DNA from: CAIYRG01 sp964494505
GTDB lineage: Bacteria > Pseudomonadota > Alphaproteobacteria > Micropepsales > Micropepsaceae
DNA: 64,000 nucleotides
Direction of reading: 5' to 3'
NCBI GenBank assembly: GCA_964494505.1
Contig: CAZBRO010000006.1
Span: forward strand, 1-64,000
The position numbers and the translations under genes are program-made. The notes under the pieces were generated by a model. It saw only the letters and a list, made by a program, of their open reading frames with translations. It did not search any database and had not been told where the DNA came from. Positions 42,594-55,138 of this stretch are shown here, piece after piece. How positions within the stretch are numbered: the stretch's first letter is position 1; each line of letters begins with the position of its first letter.

Positions 42594-45038
42594 TCAGTCA
42601 CCAACAAGATCGATGCGGAAATTCTTACCCGCCCATATTTCACTGTCGAGCCATTGAAAGGTGAAATCGACGGCTCGAGAGCTGCCTATCGATGCAGCGT
42701 CAATGTCCAAGGCATGCAGTCCGAGGCCCGTGTCACGCGTGTAGCCGTCCACAACATTTTGCCAACCGTCCACCCCCCAATGGATTCGCGCCGGGTGCGG
42801 TAGGGCGATTGTGAGGTTTACCCCCGGAGCGATCCGGCCAATCGGTGCATGCTGGCACCAGATGGCGTGTTTGATCTCTGGGCGGTGTCCGCGATAGCGT
42901 TCCCAAAGCGCACCGGGCCGGTCGATAGGATATCCGAGATGGCACGAGATCATCAGCTTGATGAATTCCGCGTGCGCCCATGCGAGTGGCATCGCCGAGC
43001 CCGACGGACGCCCGGGATACAAGCGCTTGGACGGTAGCGCCGTGGTGTCCCACACCTGTTCCGGCATCAGGCCGCCAGGCCCCGTCATTGCTGCCATTGC
43101 CTTGAGATAAAGCCGCGGGTCACGCCTGGCGACGAGCTCATAGTGACCGCGCTCTCCCGTCAGCAGCGGCCAGGCTCGTCCGCGTCCGCTTCCGTCAAAC
43201 GGCCCCCCGTCGTCGTGTTCGCCATAGCCATCCCCATTATAGCGATGCCACGCGGGCCCGTTCGGCGTATCGACCTTAAGCAGGGCATCGACCACTGCAA
43301 TGCTGTCGCGGATCGCAGGATCGTCGGCGCCGCGCAAGCCGAAGCGGACAAGTTGCAGGAAATCGACGCTTACTTCCTCGTCGGCCGGAACCTGGCCTCC
43401 GCCGCTTCTGTTCTTGATCTGCAGCACTTCGCGCACGGATTGATCAGTGTAAAGAATGTCTGCCGGTGCGATCCTGATGTAATAGCCATCGATCCCGAAG
43501 CGCTTTGCAAGCGGCGTGCCCCTGACGACCGTCCACCTCTCGATATTGGCGTTCCAGAAATCCGCTATCGCAAGAGCGAAGTCTCGTGCCGGCTCGGGCA
43601 AGAATGCCGCTCCCGTTACGAGCGCCCCGATGCATACCGCAAGCGTGTATGTGCTGATGCCGTCATTCTCCTCCCATCGGTCCTGCGAGGTTGACGGTCC
43701 GGTACGGGCAAGGAACGAGAGCGCTCGCGTAATCATGTCGCTCACCTCGATGCCGTTGAGCGCATCACGGTTGGCAAGAGCACCAACCAGCAAGACCGGA
43801 AATCCCGCCTCGTCCAATTGCAGTCCCTTCCAATAGGGCGTTCCCCCAAGCCATTGGTTCTGCGCCCAGCTCCCATCCGAGTTCTGCGTTGCAATCAGGT
43901 AGCGCAGCGTATTGCGAGCTTCATGTTCCGCACCCAAGCCCACCAAGGCCTGGGCGCATTGAACCAGATCGCGCGGCCATACCAGGTGATAGCCACCATG
44001 GTCGTTGCTGCTGTTGCCCCAGGGCACGCTCAAACTCGCCACCATGGTTCCCGGATAGGTTTTGTCCCGATGAGCTCGCAAGACCATGGAAGACAGAACC
44101 ATCTGGTCGCCCAATTCATCCGAATCGTCGGGCCTGAGCAGGCTTCGCTCGTTGCGCAGGGCATGCCATTCCTGCCACTTCTTGATCTGGCGGTTGAGAA
44201 GGTTGTCGAAAGGCTGCACCAGACTGCTTATGGCAAGAGTTGCTGCCGCCTGCATGCTGCTGCCGAAACCCAGACCCAGAACAGCGCTGCGCGGTAGCGC
44301 GCCGACAAGGGCCACATTTCCCGGCCCGGCAGCGCCGTAGCTCCAAGTGAGTGCACCGTTGCGGTCGAAGTCCTGCCAGCCATCGCTCTCGCCGACATAA
44401 CCCACGCTTGCCATCCCAAGGGCATCCCGTTGGGCGCCATCGACCGCCGCAAGCGCAAGCCCGAACGGACCCTGTTCTGCCGCCAGCACGCGGCGCCCGG
44501 CAAACTCCCGGACCTCCGCGAAATTATCGTAGCCGGTCGCTCCAAGATGCGGGGCTAGCAATACATACGGCCTCAGATCCGCTTGCCCCGTAAGCTTGAG
44601 GTCGATCGACAAGACGTCGATGTCGGGATTGGGCGTCACCCGCAATGTCAGTTCAAAGAGTTCGTGCTTGTGGACGACCTCGACCGCAGGCGTGCCGGGT
44701 GCGAGAAGGCGCAGCGTATAGTTTTCCAGCCGCTTCACTTCGACCCAGAAGCCACGCCCATCGCCGACGATGAAGCCAAGATCGCGGATTTGGGGCGTGT
44801 CGACACGTGGATAATAGACCTCGTTTACGATACCGAAACCGAGCGTGAACCAGACGCGTGAAGGACCGAGCGTACAGCCCACCATATCCTTGGCGCTGCT
44901 GGTCCAAGTCGGTGCGACCCCGGGATGCCCGGGAGCATGTCCATTGGGCTTGGCAATAGCGACCGCCCGGGGTGCGTCGAGCTCTTCGGTCGGCGCGGCC
45001 GGTCTGCCTCCCGAGATGGATTCCACTTTAGAAACCAT
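42594..45038 (-). CDS. Glucoamylase-type glycoside hydrolase, GH15
   Basis: 814 residues. The N-terminal super-beta-sandwich (about 40-290) carries TLGFGIVNEVYYPRVDTPQIRDLGFIVGDGRGFW, typical of prokaryotic glucoamylases. The (alpha/alpha)6 catalytic domain has YHLVWPRDLVQCAQALVGLG, the acid-residue region RWEENDGISTYTLAV and the late AMPLAWAHAEFIKL. It removes glucose from non-reducing ends of alpha-glucans or dextran-like chains; the exact linkage is open. No signal peptide is evident, so it may act on cytoplasmic glycogen. Last gene of the leftward sugar run, 80 nt after the glucokinase gene that would phosphorylate its product. Confidence 0.9.
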   Translation of the reverse strand: MVSKVESISGGRPAAPTEELDAPRAVAIAKPNGHAPGHPGVAPTWTSSAKDMVGCTLGPSRVWFTLGFGIVNEVYYPRVDTPQIRDLGFIVGDGRGFWVEVKRLENYTLRLLAPGTPAVEVVHKHELFELTLRVTPNPDIDVLSIDLKLTGQADLRPYVLLAPHLGATGYDNFAEVREFAGRRVLAAEQGPFGLALAAVDGAQRDALGMASVGYVGESDGWQDFDRNGALTWSYGAAGPGNVALVGALPRSAVLGLGFGSSMQAAATLAISSLVQPFDNLLNRQIKKWQEWHALRNERSLLRPDDSDELGDQMVLSSMVLRAHRDKTYPGTMVASLSVPWGNSSNDHGGYHLVWPRDLVQCAQALVGLGAEHEARNTLRYLIATQNSDGSWAQNQWLGGTPYWKGLQLDEAGFPVLLVGALANRDALNGIEVSDMITRALSFLARTGPSTSQDRWEENDGISTYTLAVCIGALVTGAAFLPEPARDFALAIADFWNANIERWTVVRGTPLAKRFGIDGYYIRIAPADILYTDQSVREVLQIKNRSGGGQVPADEEVSVDFLQLVRFGLRGADDPAIRDSIAVVDALLKVDTPNGPAWHRYNGDGYGEHDDGGPFDGSGRGRAWPLLTGERGHYELVARRDPRLYLKAMAAMTGPGGLMPEQVWDTTALPSKRLYPGRPSGSAMPLAWAHAEFIKLMISCHLGYPIDRPGALWERYRGHRPEIKHAIWCQHAPIGRIAPGVNLTIALPHPARIHWGVDGWQNVVDGYTRDTGLGLHALDIDAASIGSSRAVDFTFQWLDSEIWAGKNFRIDLVGD

Positions 45039-45118
45039 GCTATCTTATCACTCCGTACACGGATCGGCGCCGGGCAGGCGGCACGTCGATTTGCTGTTTG
45101 AGATTTTGGGCAGCGATA

Positions 45119-45901
45119 TCATCGCTTGTGCAAGACGCGCCGCTGCGCGCGGCCTGGCTTCCAGAGGTCGTCCTCCCACAGGCGAATGCCCCCGGTGATG
45201 CCTGCCTGATTGGATTCGATCCTGACGCCCTCGGGGGGATCAAGAACCTTCGCGGCATTGCCGCCGCCGATGTAGAGCGTATCGTAGTGAAGCAGCGAAT
45301 AGAGGATGTGAATCGCCTTGTGCACTCTGTGGCTCCACTTTTTCACACCCTTGGTCCGCAAGGCGTCGTTGCCGATATAGCCGTTGTAGGTGTTGCCCCC
45401 GTGAATGGGATGCTGCGCCAATTCGAGATGCGGCATCAACTCGCCGTCACGGAACAACGCCGTTCCGGCGCCCGTCCCCAGTGTCAGGACCAGTTCCAAT
45501 CCACGCCCGGCGATAATTCCCAATCCTTGAACCTCCGCATCGTTGAGCAGCCGAACGGGCTTGCCGAGACGTTTGGACAATGCCGAAGCCAATGGAAAAT
45601 GAGCCCACTTGTCATCGCCGAAATGGGGTGCTGTGATGATTCGCTCGTCGCGCACCACGCCTGGAAATCCCGCCGAGATCCGGTCGAAGGCCGGAAGCGG
45701 CGCAACGAGATTTACCAGTGTGTCCAAGAGTACCTTGGGCGGGCATGGATAAGGTGTCGGCACGCGCACCTCGTCGACCAGCATCCTGCCCTGGGAATCA
45801 AGAACGGAGGCTTTAAGGCCGGTGCCGCCGATATCGATGGAAAGAGTACGGATTTCCCGCGACCCGTTGGCAGGATTCACTTTGGTACTTTTACGCGTCA
45901 T
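45119..45901 (-). CDS. ppgK: Polyphosphate glucokinase-type ROK kinase
   Basis: 260 residues. The ROK phosphate motif LSIDIGGTGLKASVLD opens the protein; catalytic LNDAEVQGLG and the second phosphate loop LTLGTGAGTALF follow. The ending VHKAIHILYSLLHYDTLYIGGGNA and the overall length are those of polyphosphate/ATP-glucokinases, which make glucose-6-phosphate with polyphosphate, ATP or both. The start ATG (45901) overlaps the pgl stop, indicating coupled translation. It would link GH15-released glucose with zwf. Confidence 0.8.
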   Translation of the reverse strand: MTRKSTKVNPANGSREIRTLSIDIGGTGLKASVLDSQGRMLVDEVRVPTPYPCPPKVLLDTLVNLVAPLPAFDRISAGFPGVVRDERIITAPHFGDDKWAHFPLASALSKRLGKPVRLLNDAEVQGLGIIAGRGLELVLTLGTGAGTALFRDGELMPHLELAQHPIHGGNTYNGYIGNDALRTKGVKKWSHRVHKAIHILYSLLHYDTLYIGGGNAAKVLDPPEGVRIESNQAGITGGIRLWEDDLWKPGRAQRRVLHKR

Positions 45902-46632
45902 GTGCGGGTTCCCGCGGCAGCTTGATCCACGAAGTAAATCAATTCGCCGGATGGATTGAGCCGTGCCGCGGGCAGACTGTCGTCGCCTCGACGAAGCCCG
46001 CCAAACGCCGCGCGCTTTTCGGCACCCGCAACCAGGAACGCGAGGTGGCGGCTGCTCTCGAGCGCGGGATAGGTCAGTGTGATGCGCGCCTCCGAATTGC
46101 CGCGTGTGACCGCTGCAACCCATCGCTCGCGTATTTCGAGCACGTTGGAACCGGGGAAGAGGGAGGCAGTATGCCCGTCGCTACCCAATCCGAGGAGAAC
46201 GACATCGAAGAGCTGCCTGTTCTTGTCGAGCCGGTCCGCACCATAAAAGGACTTGAGTTCGTCCTCATATACACCGGCCGCCGCTTGCGAGCTGACACCT
46301 TCGGTCGGAATGCGATGGATATTGATGGAAGGAATCGGCGCATGGGCCAGCAGCGCCTCATGAACCATATGGTAGTTGCTCCGTACGTCTTCGTGAGGCA
46401 CGTAGCGTTCATCGCCCCAGAACCAATGGGTGCGGGACCACGGGAACGCCTCGCGATAGGGCGGATGCGCCAGAAGTTCGTAAAGGCGTCGCGGCGTGGA
46501 ACCGCCGGAGAGCGCGATTGCGAAGACACCGTTCTTCGCAGTCGCCGCCGCCAACAGCCAATCGGCCACCCGATGCGCCAATGCTTCGGGATCTGCGAGG
46601 ATTTCAAGTTTCGCCTCGGATGGACGCGTCAT
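45898..46632 (-). CDS. pgl: 6-phosphogluconolactonase
   Basis: Hydrolyses 6-phosphoglucono-lactone, the second oxidative pentose phosphate step. About 244 residues of the DevB/Pgl type with FAIALSGGSTPRRLYELLA, THWFWGDERYVPHEDVRSNYHMV and LGLGSDGHTASLFPGS. The start at 46632 (after GAAAGAAG) fits the family; an ATG at 46662 lacks a ribosome binding site. It follows the HAD gene by 63 nt and overlaps the glucokinase by 4 nt. Confidence 0.92.
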   Translation of the reverse strand: MTRPSEAKLEILADPEALAHRVADWLLAAATAKNGVFAIALSGGSTPRRLYELLAHPPYREAFPWSRTHWFWGDERYVPHEDVRSNYHMVHEALLAHAPIPSINIHRIPTEGVSSQAAAGVYEDELKSFYGADRLDKNRQLFDVVLLGLGSDGHTASLFPGSNVLEIRERWVAAVTRGNSEARITLTYPALESSRHLAFLVAGAEKRAAFGGLRRGDDSLPAARLNPSGELIYFVDQAAAGTRT

Positions 46633-46695
46633 GAGGGCACTTCTTTCATCGCGGTTCGCCAAGTGTCGCGGCGGCCATTGGGAGAGCGAAAGCAG

Positions 46696-47520
46696 TCACG
46701 CGTGGGACGGCCGCAATACGAATTTGCGCACCGCTTTGGCGAACCCGTCGTTCTCATTGCTGTCGGTCACCGCGCTTGCCTGCGCCTTTACTTCGTCGTT
46801 GGAGTTGCCCATCGCGATAGAGAGGCCGCTCTTGCGGAACATGAGAACGTCGTTGGGCATATCCCCCATGGTAGCGATCTGCGCAGGCGGGATATTCAAG
46901 CTCCGGGACAGCGTTGTTACAACGGTTCCCTTGTTGGCGTCGGGATTGGTCACGTCCAGATAATAGGGCTGCGAGCGCGCGGCGCTCGCTTTCGCGCCCA
47001 AGGCGCTCTGAGCCGCCTTTTCGCATGCGGCAACAAGATCGAGGTCGTCGGAGATGCCGACAATCTTGACTGCTTTTGCCAGGTGCGCGTCCGTAAAAGA
47101 CGCAACGACCGTGGGATCGAACTTCACCGTCCACGCCTCGCGCGCCACATGCGGCGCGTTCGGGTTGCGGATCAGCCACTCTTCCTTTGTGTAGACCCAG
47201 ACGTCCAACCCCTGGTCCAGGATCAATTGCAACGCCTGTTTGGCCGTTGCTTCATCCAGAGCGTGGCACTCGATCAAAGAGAGATCGGGATTGACGAACA
47301 CCCCCCCATTGAAGCCGGCGATGGCGCTACTCAGCGCAAGCGGCTCGATCAGCATGGTCATGCCGCGGGGCGGCCGGCCGCTGGTGATGGCAAAAAGAAT
47401 TCCGGCGTCGTGCAGGTCGCGGACCACTGCTTTCGCCCCATCGGTCAGGACTTTCTCCTCGGTAAGCAGCGTGCCGTCGACATCCGCCACCAGAAGACGG
47501 ATGTCCTGCCCCGCGCTCAC
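46696..47520 (-). CDS. HAD-superfamily (Cof-type, IIB) phosphatase
   Basis: 274 residues with HAD motif I VADVDGTLL, motif II ITSGRPP, a type IIB cap in between, and motif III/IV MGDMPNDVLMFRKSG. Cof-type enzymes dephosphorylate sugar phosphates or cofactors. Its translation is coupled to zwf (ATGA overlap) and it precedes pgl, so the substrate is probably a sugar phosphate of this pathway, perhaps an overflow or damaged metabolite such as an aberrant phosphosugar. This is inference from context only. Confidence 0.85.
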   Translation of the reverse strand: MSAGQDIRLLVADVDGTLLTEEKVLTDGAKAVVRDLHDAGILFAITSGRPPRGMTMLIEPLALSSAIAGFNGGVFVNPDLSLIECHALDEATAKQALQLILDQGLDVWVYTKEEWLIRNPNAPHVAREAWTVKFDPTVVASFTDAHLAKAVKIVGISDDLDLVAACEKAAQSALGAKASAARSQPYYLDVTNPDANKGTVVTTLSRSLNIPPAQIATMGDMPNDVLMFRKSGLSIAMGNSNDEVKAQASAVTDSNENDGFAKAVRKFVLRPSHA

Positions 47521-49130
47521 GGCTTCTGTTCCGATGGCGGACCCACCGGGCGCCAGGAGCGTTTTCCATCGCGCGCCAACAACTCATCGGCTGCCTTCGG
47601 TCCATCGCTGCCGGAATCGTAGTTTGGGAAGCTGGCCGTATCTGCTGCCCAGGCGTCGAGCACCGGCTGCACGATCCGCCAAGCTTGCTCCACCATATCC
47701 GCACGCATGAAGAGCGTCGGGTCTCCGATCATGACGTCGTAGAGCAGCGTCTCGTATCCGACATTGGGCTCTTTCGGAAACCAGTCATCGTAACAGAAGT
47801 TCATCCTGACCGCGGTGAGGTCCACCTGCGGCCCCGGGCGCTTGGCTTCGAATTGCAGAGAAATTCCTTCATCCGGCGCGATATTGAGAACCAGCCAGTT
47901 CGGAGGAAGAGTGGCGACGGGCGTTTCACGGAATGGAGCGTGAGGCGCCTGTTTGAAGCAGATTGCGATCTCGGTGAGCCGCTGTGGCATGTGCTTCCCG
48001 GTTCGGAGGTAGAAGGGCACCCCCGCCCAGCGCCAATTGTCGATCTCCAGCCGCATCGCGGCGTAGGTCTCCATGTTCGAATCCGGCGCCACGTCTGGCT
48101 CCTGGCGATAGGCCTTCACGGGCTTCCCCAGGACCTTTCCAGCCCTGTACTGTCCGCGCACCGCTTGCGCCGGGTTGATGGAGCGTATCGAAGCGAACAT
48201 TTCGGCTTTTTTCGCGCGAATCGAGGCCGCGTCGAAGCCGGTCGGCGGCTCCATGGCGACCATCGAAAGCAATGTGAACACATGGTTCGGGACCATGTCC
48301 CGCAATGCCCCAGTGACCTCATAGAACTTGCCCCGCCGTTCCACCCCGATTGTTTCGGCGACGGTGATCTGCACGTGGTCGATCCGGTCTCGGTTCCAGA
48401 TCGGTTCGAACAGTCCGTTGCCAAAACGAAACGCCATGATGTTCTGGACGGTCTCCTTTCCAAGGAAGTGGTCGATGCGGAATATCTGGTCCTCGGTCAA
48501 AACACGAAGAATGGCGGTATTCAGCGCGCGGGCCGACTCCAGGCTGTGACCGAAGGGTTTTTCGATCACGACCCGGCGCCAGACGGGATGCTTCCCGTTT
48601 CTGTCCGTGTGCTGATCGGTCAGCTTGGCTTTGCCGAGTTGCTCGACCGCCGCGCCGAAGAAGCGGTCCGCGACCGCAAGGTAGAAGATGACATTGCCTT
48701 GCGTGCCATGGACCTTTGCCGTTTCGTCAAGGACGCCGCGAAGCTTCTCGTACAACTCGGGCTTGGTCAGGTCGCCCTGGACATACGACATCTTCCCGGC
48801 AAGCCGTTTCCACGCCGCCTCGTCAATATGGTCGATATCGAATTCCGCGGAGGCGTTGCCGATGAAGCCTTTCAGCTTCGCGTAAAGGTGGTTGCGCCAG
48901 CTCTCGGCCGTGCCCTCAGCCAGATCCACGCCGATCAATGCAAAGCTGTCGGGTAATATTTCAGTCCGCGAGAGATTATAGAGCGCGGGAACGACCAGAC
49001 GGCTGGTCAGATCGCCGCCGGCCCCGAAGATCACCATGACACAGGGATCTGCCGGCGCGGGCGGGCGCCGCGGTGGAGGCTCAATCACCTGCGCGGTCTT
49101 GGGCGTCTGTTTCGGATGGGTTTCGGGCAT
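47517..49130 (-). CDS. zwf: Glucose-6-phosphate dehydrogenase
   Basis: Oxidises glucose-6-phosphate to the lactone, making NADPH. 537 residues, slightly long because of a Pro-rich N-terminus. The nucleotide motif VIFGAGGDLTSRLVVPALYNL, the active-site RIDHFLGKETVQN and the IEKPFGHSLESA segment are all present. It ends 4 nt into the HAD gene and starts 3 nt after the gnd stop, in the middle of the operon. Confidence 0.96.
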   Translation of the reverse strand: MPETHPKQTPKTAQVIEPPPRRPPAPADPCVMVIFGAGGDLTSRLVVPALYNLSRTEILPDSFALIGVDLAEGTAESWRNHLYAKLKGFIGNASAEFDIDHIDEAAWKRLAGKMSYVQGDLTKPELYEKLRGVLDETAKVHGTQGNVIFYLAVADRFFGAAVEQLGKAKLTDQHTDRNGKHPVWRRVVIEKPFGHSLESARALNTAILRVLTEDQIFRIDHFLGKETVQNIMAFRFGNGLFEPIWNRDRIDHVQITVAETIGVERRGKFYEVTGALRDMVPNHVFTLLSMVAMEPPTGFDAASIRAKKAEMFASIRSINPAQAVRGQYRAGKVLGKPVKAYRQEPDVAPDSNMETYAAMRLEIDNWRWAGVPFYLRTGKHMPQRLTEIAICFKQAPHAPFRETPVATLPPNWLVLNIAPDEGISLQFEAKRPGPQVDLTAVRMNFCYDDWFPKEPNVGYETLLYDVMIGDPTLFMRADMVEQAWRIVQPVLDAWAADTASFPNYDSGSDGPKAADELLARDGKRSWRPVGPPSEQKP

Positions 49131-49133
49131 AGG

Positions 49134-50177
49134 CTACTTCACGGCTCCCTTGCGCGAATGCCCCTCTGATCCCGGCTGTTTCGGTTCGGGGTCGATGGGT
49201 TCGCCGCCCTCGACATGGCCGCCAAAGCCGAAACGCATAGCCGAAAGCATCTTTTCCCCGAAAGTGTGCTCCCGCCGCGAACGAAAGCGGGCGTAAAGCG
49301 CCGTACTCAGTACATCGGCCGGCACCGCTTCCTCGATGGCGGCCTCCACCGTCCAGCGTCCCTCGCCCGAATCCTGGACGTAGCCGGAGAAATCCTCGAG
49401 CTGCGGGTCCTTCGCCAGCGCCGCGGCGCCAAGATCGAGCAGCCAGGATGAAATGACACTGCCACGCCGCCACACTTCGGCTATGTCCGGCATGTTCAGC
49501 ACAAAGCGCTCATCCTCGGGCAGGTCCTTTGAATCCTTGTTGCGCAGAATGTCGAAGCCCTCGGCGTAAGCCTGCATCAAACCGTACTCGATCCCGTTAT
49601 GCACCATCTTGACGAAGTGCCCCGCGCCGGAGGGGCCGGCGTGGATGTAGCCGCGCTCGGCGCGCGGATCGCTTTTCTCTCGGTGCGGCGTACGCGGAAT
49701 ATCGCCGAGGCCTGGGGCAAGGGCGGCGAAGATCGGATCGAGGTGATCTACCGTCTCCTTGGGTCCCCCGATCATCATGCAGTAGCCGCGGTCGATGCCC
49801 CAGACGCCGCCCGAGGTGCCGCAATCGACGTAGCGAATGTGCTTCGCGGCCAATGTCTTTGCGCGGCGGATGTCGTCCTTATAGAAGGAATTTCCGCCAT
49901 CGATGATGATGTCGTCAGGCTCCAGCAACTCCCCGAGTTTTTCGACCGTTTGTTCGGTGATCCCTCCGGCAGGCAGCATCACCCAGACGGCACGCGGCTT
50001 TTCGCGGAGCGCGGCTACGACATCCGCGAGCGATGCGGCAGCTTCGGCGCCTTCTTTCGCAAACGCCGCGCGCACGTCCGCGTTGCGGTCGAAGACCACA
50101 CAACGGTGTCCGGCCTTCATCAGGCGCCGGGAGATGTTGCCGCCCATTCGGCCAAGACCGATCACGCCGATCTGCAT
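49134..50177 (-). CDS. gnd: 6-phosphogluconate dehydrogenase (short, YqeC/GntZ type)
   Basis: Decarboxylating oxidation of 6-phosphogluconate to ribulose-5-phosphate. At 347 residues it is the short form rather than the 470-residue E. coli form. The Rossmann motif IGVIGLGRMGGNISRRLMKAGH, the substrate segment VDCGTSGGVWG and the catalytic GPSGAGHFVKMVHNGIEYGLMQAYAEGF are clear. An extra C-terminal segment rich in Pro/Glu/Gly lies after RFGFGGHVEGG. It sits between tal-pgi (24 nt gap) and zwf. Confidence 0.94.
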   Translation of the reverse strand: MQIGVIGLGRMGGNISRRLMKAGHRCVVFDRNADVRAAFAKEGAEAAASLADVVAALREKPRAVWVMLPAGGITEQTVEKLGELLEPDDIIIDGGNSFYKDDIRRAKTLAAKHIRYVDCGTSGGVWGIDRGYCMMIGGPKETVDHLDPIFAALAPGLGDIPRTPHREKSDPRAERGYIHAGPSGAGHFVKMVHNGIEYGLMQAYAEGFDILRNKDSKDLPEDERFVLNMPDIAEVWRRGSVISSWLLDLGAAALAKDPQLEDFSGYVQDSGEGRWTVEAAIEEAVPADVLSTALYARFRSRREHTFGEKMLSAMRFGFGGHVEGGEPIDPEPKQPGSEGHSRKGAVK

Positions 50178-50201
50178 TTTTCTCCGCTCCTCAAAGGTCC
50201 G

Positions 50202-53026
50202 TTATTGGAAGGCCGCATCCATTGCGCGAGCGAGCTCTGTCATCCCCGCCTCGACATCGTTCACGTGGACGCGCAGCGCCCGCCGCCCGCGTTCCACCAG
50301 AACGTCCAGATCGCCACGCGCTTGCGCCGCTTTCACTACGCCGAACGTGTAGGAATGGCCGGGGACAGGAATGTCTGCCGGATCGTCACAGGTGACTTGC
50401 AGAAATACGCCCGAGTTCGGTCCGCCCTTATAGGCCTGCCCCGTGGAATGCTGAAAACGCGGTCCGTAACCAACGCAGGTTGCCGCATAAGTGTGGTCAC
50501 GAATGCAGCCGCGGATGGCGGTCAATGCCTGCGTGTGCGAGTCGTTGCGCTGGATATAAGCCAGCAGCGCCACGTAATCGCCCGCATGCACACGGGCCAA
50601 ATGGCTCTTCAGATAGCCGGTCAGGGTGTTGTGGCGGCCGAGTTCCGCCGCATTGCGCGGATCGGCGTAGAGCGCCAGGCCGTTCTCGCGGAAGATGGGC
50701 GCCTCTTCGGGCAAGCGATGCGATTTTTCGTAGTCCTCCGTCAGCGCCCGCGTTTTTTCTTTGCTGGCCTCGACGTCCGGCTGATCGAATGGATTGATGC
50801 CAATGATTGCGCCGGCAACGGCGGTGGCGATTTCCCAGCGGAAGAATTCCTGGCCGACATGCCAGATATCCTTTACGCAGATTCGCGCGACCGGATGACC
50901 TGCAGTTTCGAGTGCGGCCACGGCATCGCGTTGTGACGGATCGTCGTCTCCATCCAACGCCAAATAGGCAAAGAACCGATCGCGCCCATAACGGTCCGGT
51001 GTTGTGAGCGGCTCCCCGGCCAGCGGGATCAGCCCGTATCCATGCTTGCCCGTGCTTTCGGCCAGAAGCTGCTCTAGCCAGCCGCCGAAATCTGCGATCC
51101 CGGGCGAAGCGATGATCGTCACTTTGTCGCGGCCAAAGCGGGTTGCGGCGACACCCATGGCGACGCCGAGCTGCACGCCCGGATTCTCCGCCGGTGGCAC
51201 ATCGGAGCCACAGCTTCGTTCCATCGGCAGCGCCGTTTCGAGCAGGCGCTTTACATCGAGACCCGCCGCAGCCGCCGGCACCAGACCGAATTTGGACAAT
51301 ACGGAGTAGCGGCCGCCGATTGAGGGTACGCCCTGGAAAATGTGGGCGAAGCGCAGTTCCTTAGCTCGCCGCTCCAGCGAGGAACCCGGATCGGTGACAG
51401 CGACGAATTGTTCCCCGGCGCGATCATTGCCGCGCAAGGCGGCCACACGATCGAGGAAATATTCCATGAAGATGTTGGGCTCCAGCGTGGAGCCTGATTT
51501 GGAGGAGACGATGAACAGTGTCGTGCCGAGATCGACCGCCCGTTCGATCGCCGCGATTTGGGCCGGATCGGTGCTGTCCAGCATATGGAACTGCGGCCAT
51601 CCGGGCTGCCGGCCGAAAATATTGCCCAGCACTTCCGGACCGAGACTCGATCCTCCCATCCCGAGTAACACGATGTCCGTGAACTTGCGCTCCGTTACCC
51701 AGTTCCCGAAGGCCTTAAGACTGCCGGTATCGGCGAGCTCCCGCTCCAAGACGTTCAGCCAGCCGCCCCATTCGTTTTCGTCGGCCCCCGTCCAAAGCGA
51801 ATTGTCTCCGGCCCAAAGCTGCCGGATGCGTCCTTCCTTGCGCCATACCTCCATTTCTTCAGCGAAAGCGTTCTTCATCTCCAAAGAACCACGGGAAATC
51901 TCCAGGCTCGCGCGGTCGCCTTCGATCAATGTGCGGCGGCGGAAGGCGATGACGGCGAAAAGCTTGTCGAACGAATCTGCGAATTGCTGAACGCCGTCCC
52001 GGACCAATTCGTCCATGACGCCTTTCAGTGAAATGCCGTGCTGCTCCAGTTCGGCAAGGACGCCGCTGGCCTCAGGCAGATTCGTTTCTATGATGTCGGG
52101 CGTCACTTTGCCGTGGTCGCGAAACGCATCCATGGTTGCCGGCGGAATCGTGTCCACGGTGTCCCGGCCGATCAGCGCTTCGACATACATTGTGTCCTTG
52201 TAGGCCGGGTTCTTGGTGCTGGTCGAAGCCCAGAGCAGGCGCTGGGTCTTCGCACCCGATTGGGCCAGAACCTTCCAATTCGGGCTCGAGAACAGCGCCT
52301 TATATCGAGCGTAGGCGAGTTTTCCATTGGCGATTCCGGCCTTGCCGCGCAGCCGGCCGGCCAATCCCTTGTCGGCCAGCATGTCGAGCCGCTTGTCGAC
52401 CGCAGAGTCGATCCGGCTGACGAAGATGCTGGCGACGCTGGCGATCTTGCTCACGTCGCCGCCCGCCCGCTTCAGATCCTCAAGCCCGGAGATATAGGCT
52501 TCGGCCACGTGTTCGTACATTTCGACCGAGAACAGCAGAGTGATGTTGATGTTCAGCCCGCGTCCAATCAACGTCCGGACCGCGGGAATGCCAGCCTCAG
52601 TCGCCGGCACTTTCACCATCAGATTGGGACGGGCAACCGCGTTCCACAGCCGCAACGCCTCGGCGATGGTGGCGTCGGTATCGTTGGCGAGATAGGGCGA
52701 GCATTCCAGGCTGACATAACCATCCCGGCCTTGCGTCTCTTCGTAAACCGGACGCAGCACATCAGCGGCCGCACGAATATCGGCAATCGCAAGATGCTCG
52801 TAGATCGCCGCGATGCTGTGGTCAGCTTCCGCCTGGAACTGCTTCAGCGCATCGGTGTATTCGTCGCTCTCGCCGATCGCCTTCTCGAAGATCGACGGAT
52901 TAGAGGTGACCCCCTTGAGCCCGTCACGCTCGATCAGAGTGCGCAGACCGCCCTTTTCGATAAGACTGCGTTTCAGGTAGTCCAGCCATGGTGACTGGCC
53001 GCAGGTCTCAAGCTGCTTCAATGGAT

Positions 53027-53030
<4 letters not shown>
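50202..53030 (-). CDS. tal-pgi: Bifunctional transaldolase / glucose-6-phosphate isomerase
   Basis: A 942-residue fusion. Residues 1-370 are a transaldolase (VTSNPSIFEKAIG; NLMVKVPATEAGIPA with the Schiff-base lysine). From about 400 a glucose-6-phosphate isomerase follows (VLLGMGGSSLGPEVLG; FIVSSKSGSTLEPN). A C-terminal tail (about 860-942) reads like the usual extension of this fusion. It joins the non-oxidative pentose phosphate pathway to glycolysis in one protein. Such fusions occur in various alphaproteobacteria, acetic acid bacteria and acidobacteria. Its ATG overlaps the tkt stop by 4 nt. Confidence 0.94.

Positions 53031-55138
<2,108 letters not shown>

Noticed and set aside
45922..47622. 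566-codon plus-strand frame
   Set aside because: Antisense to pgl, the HAD gene and zwf, which all have clear family motifs.
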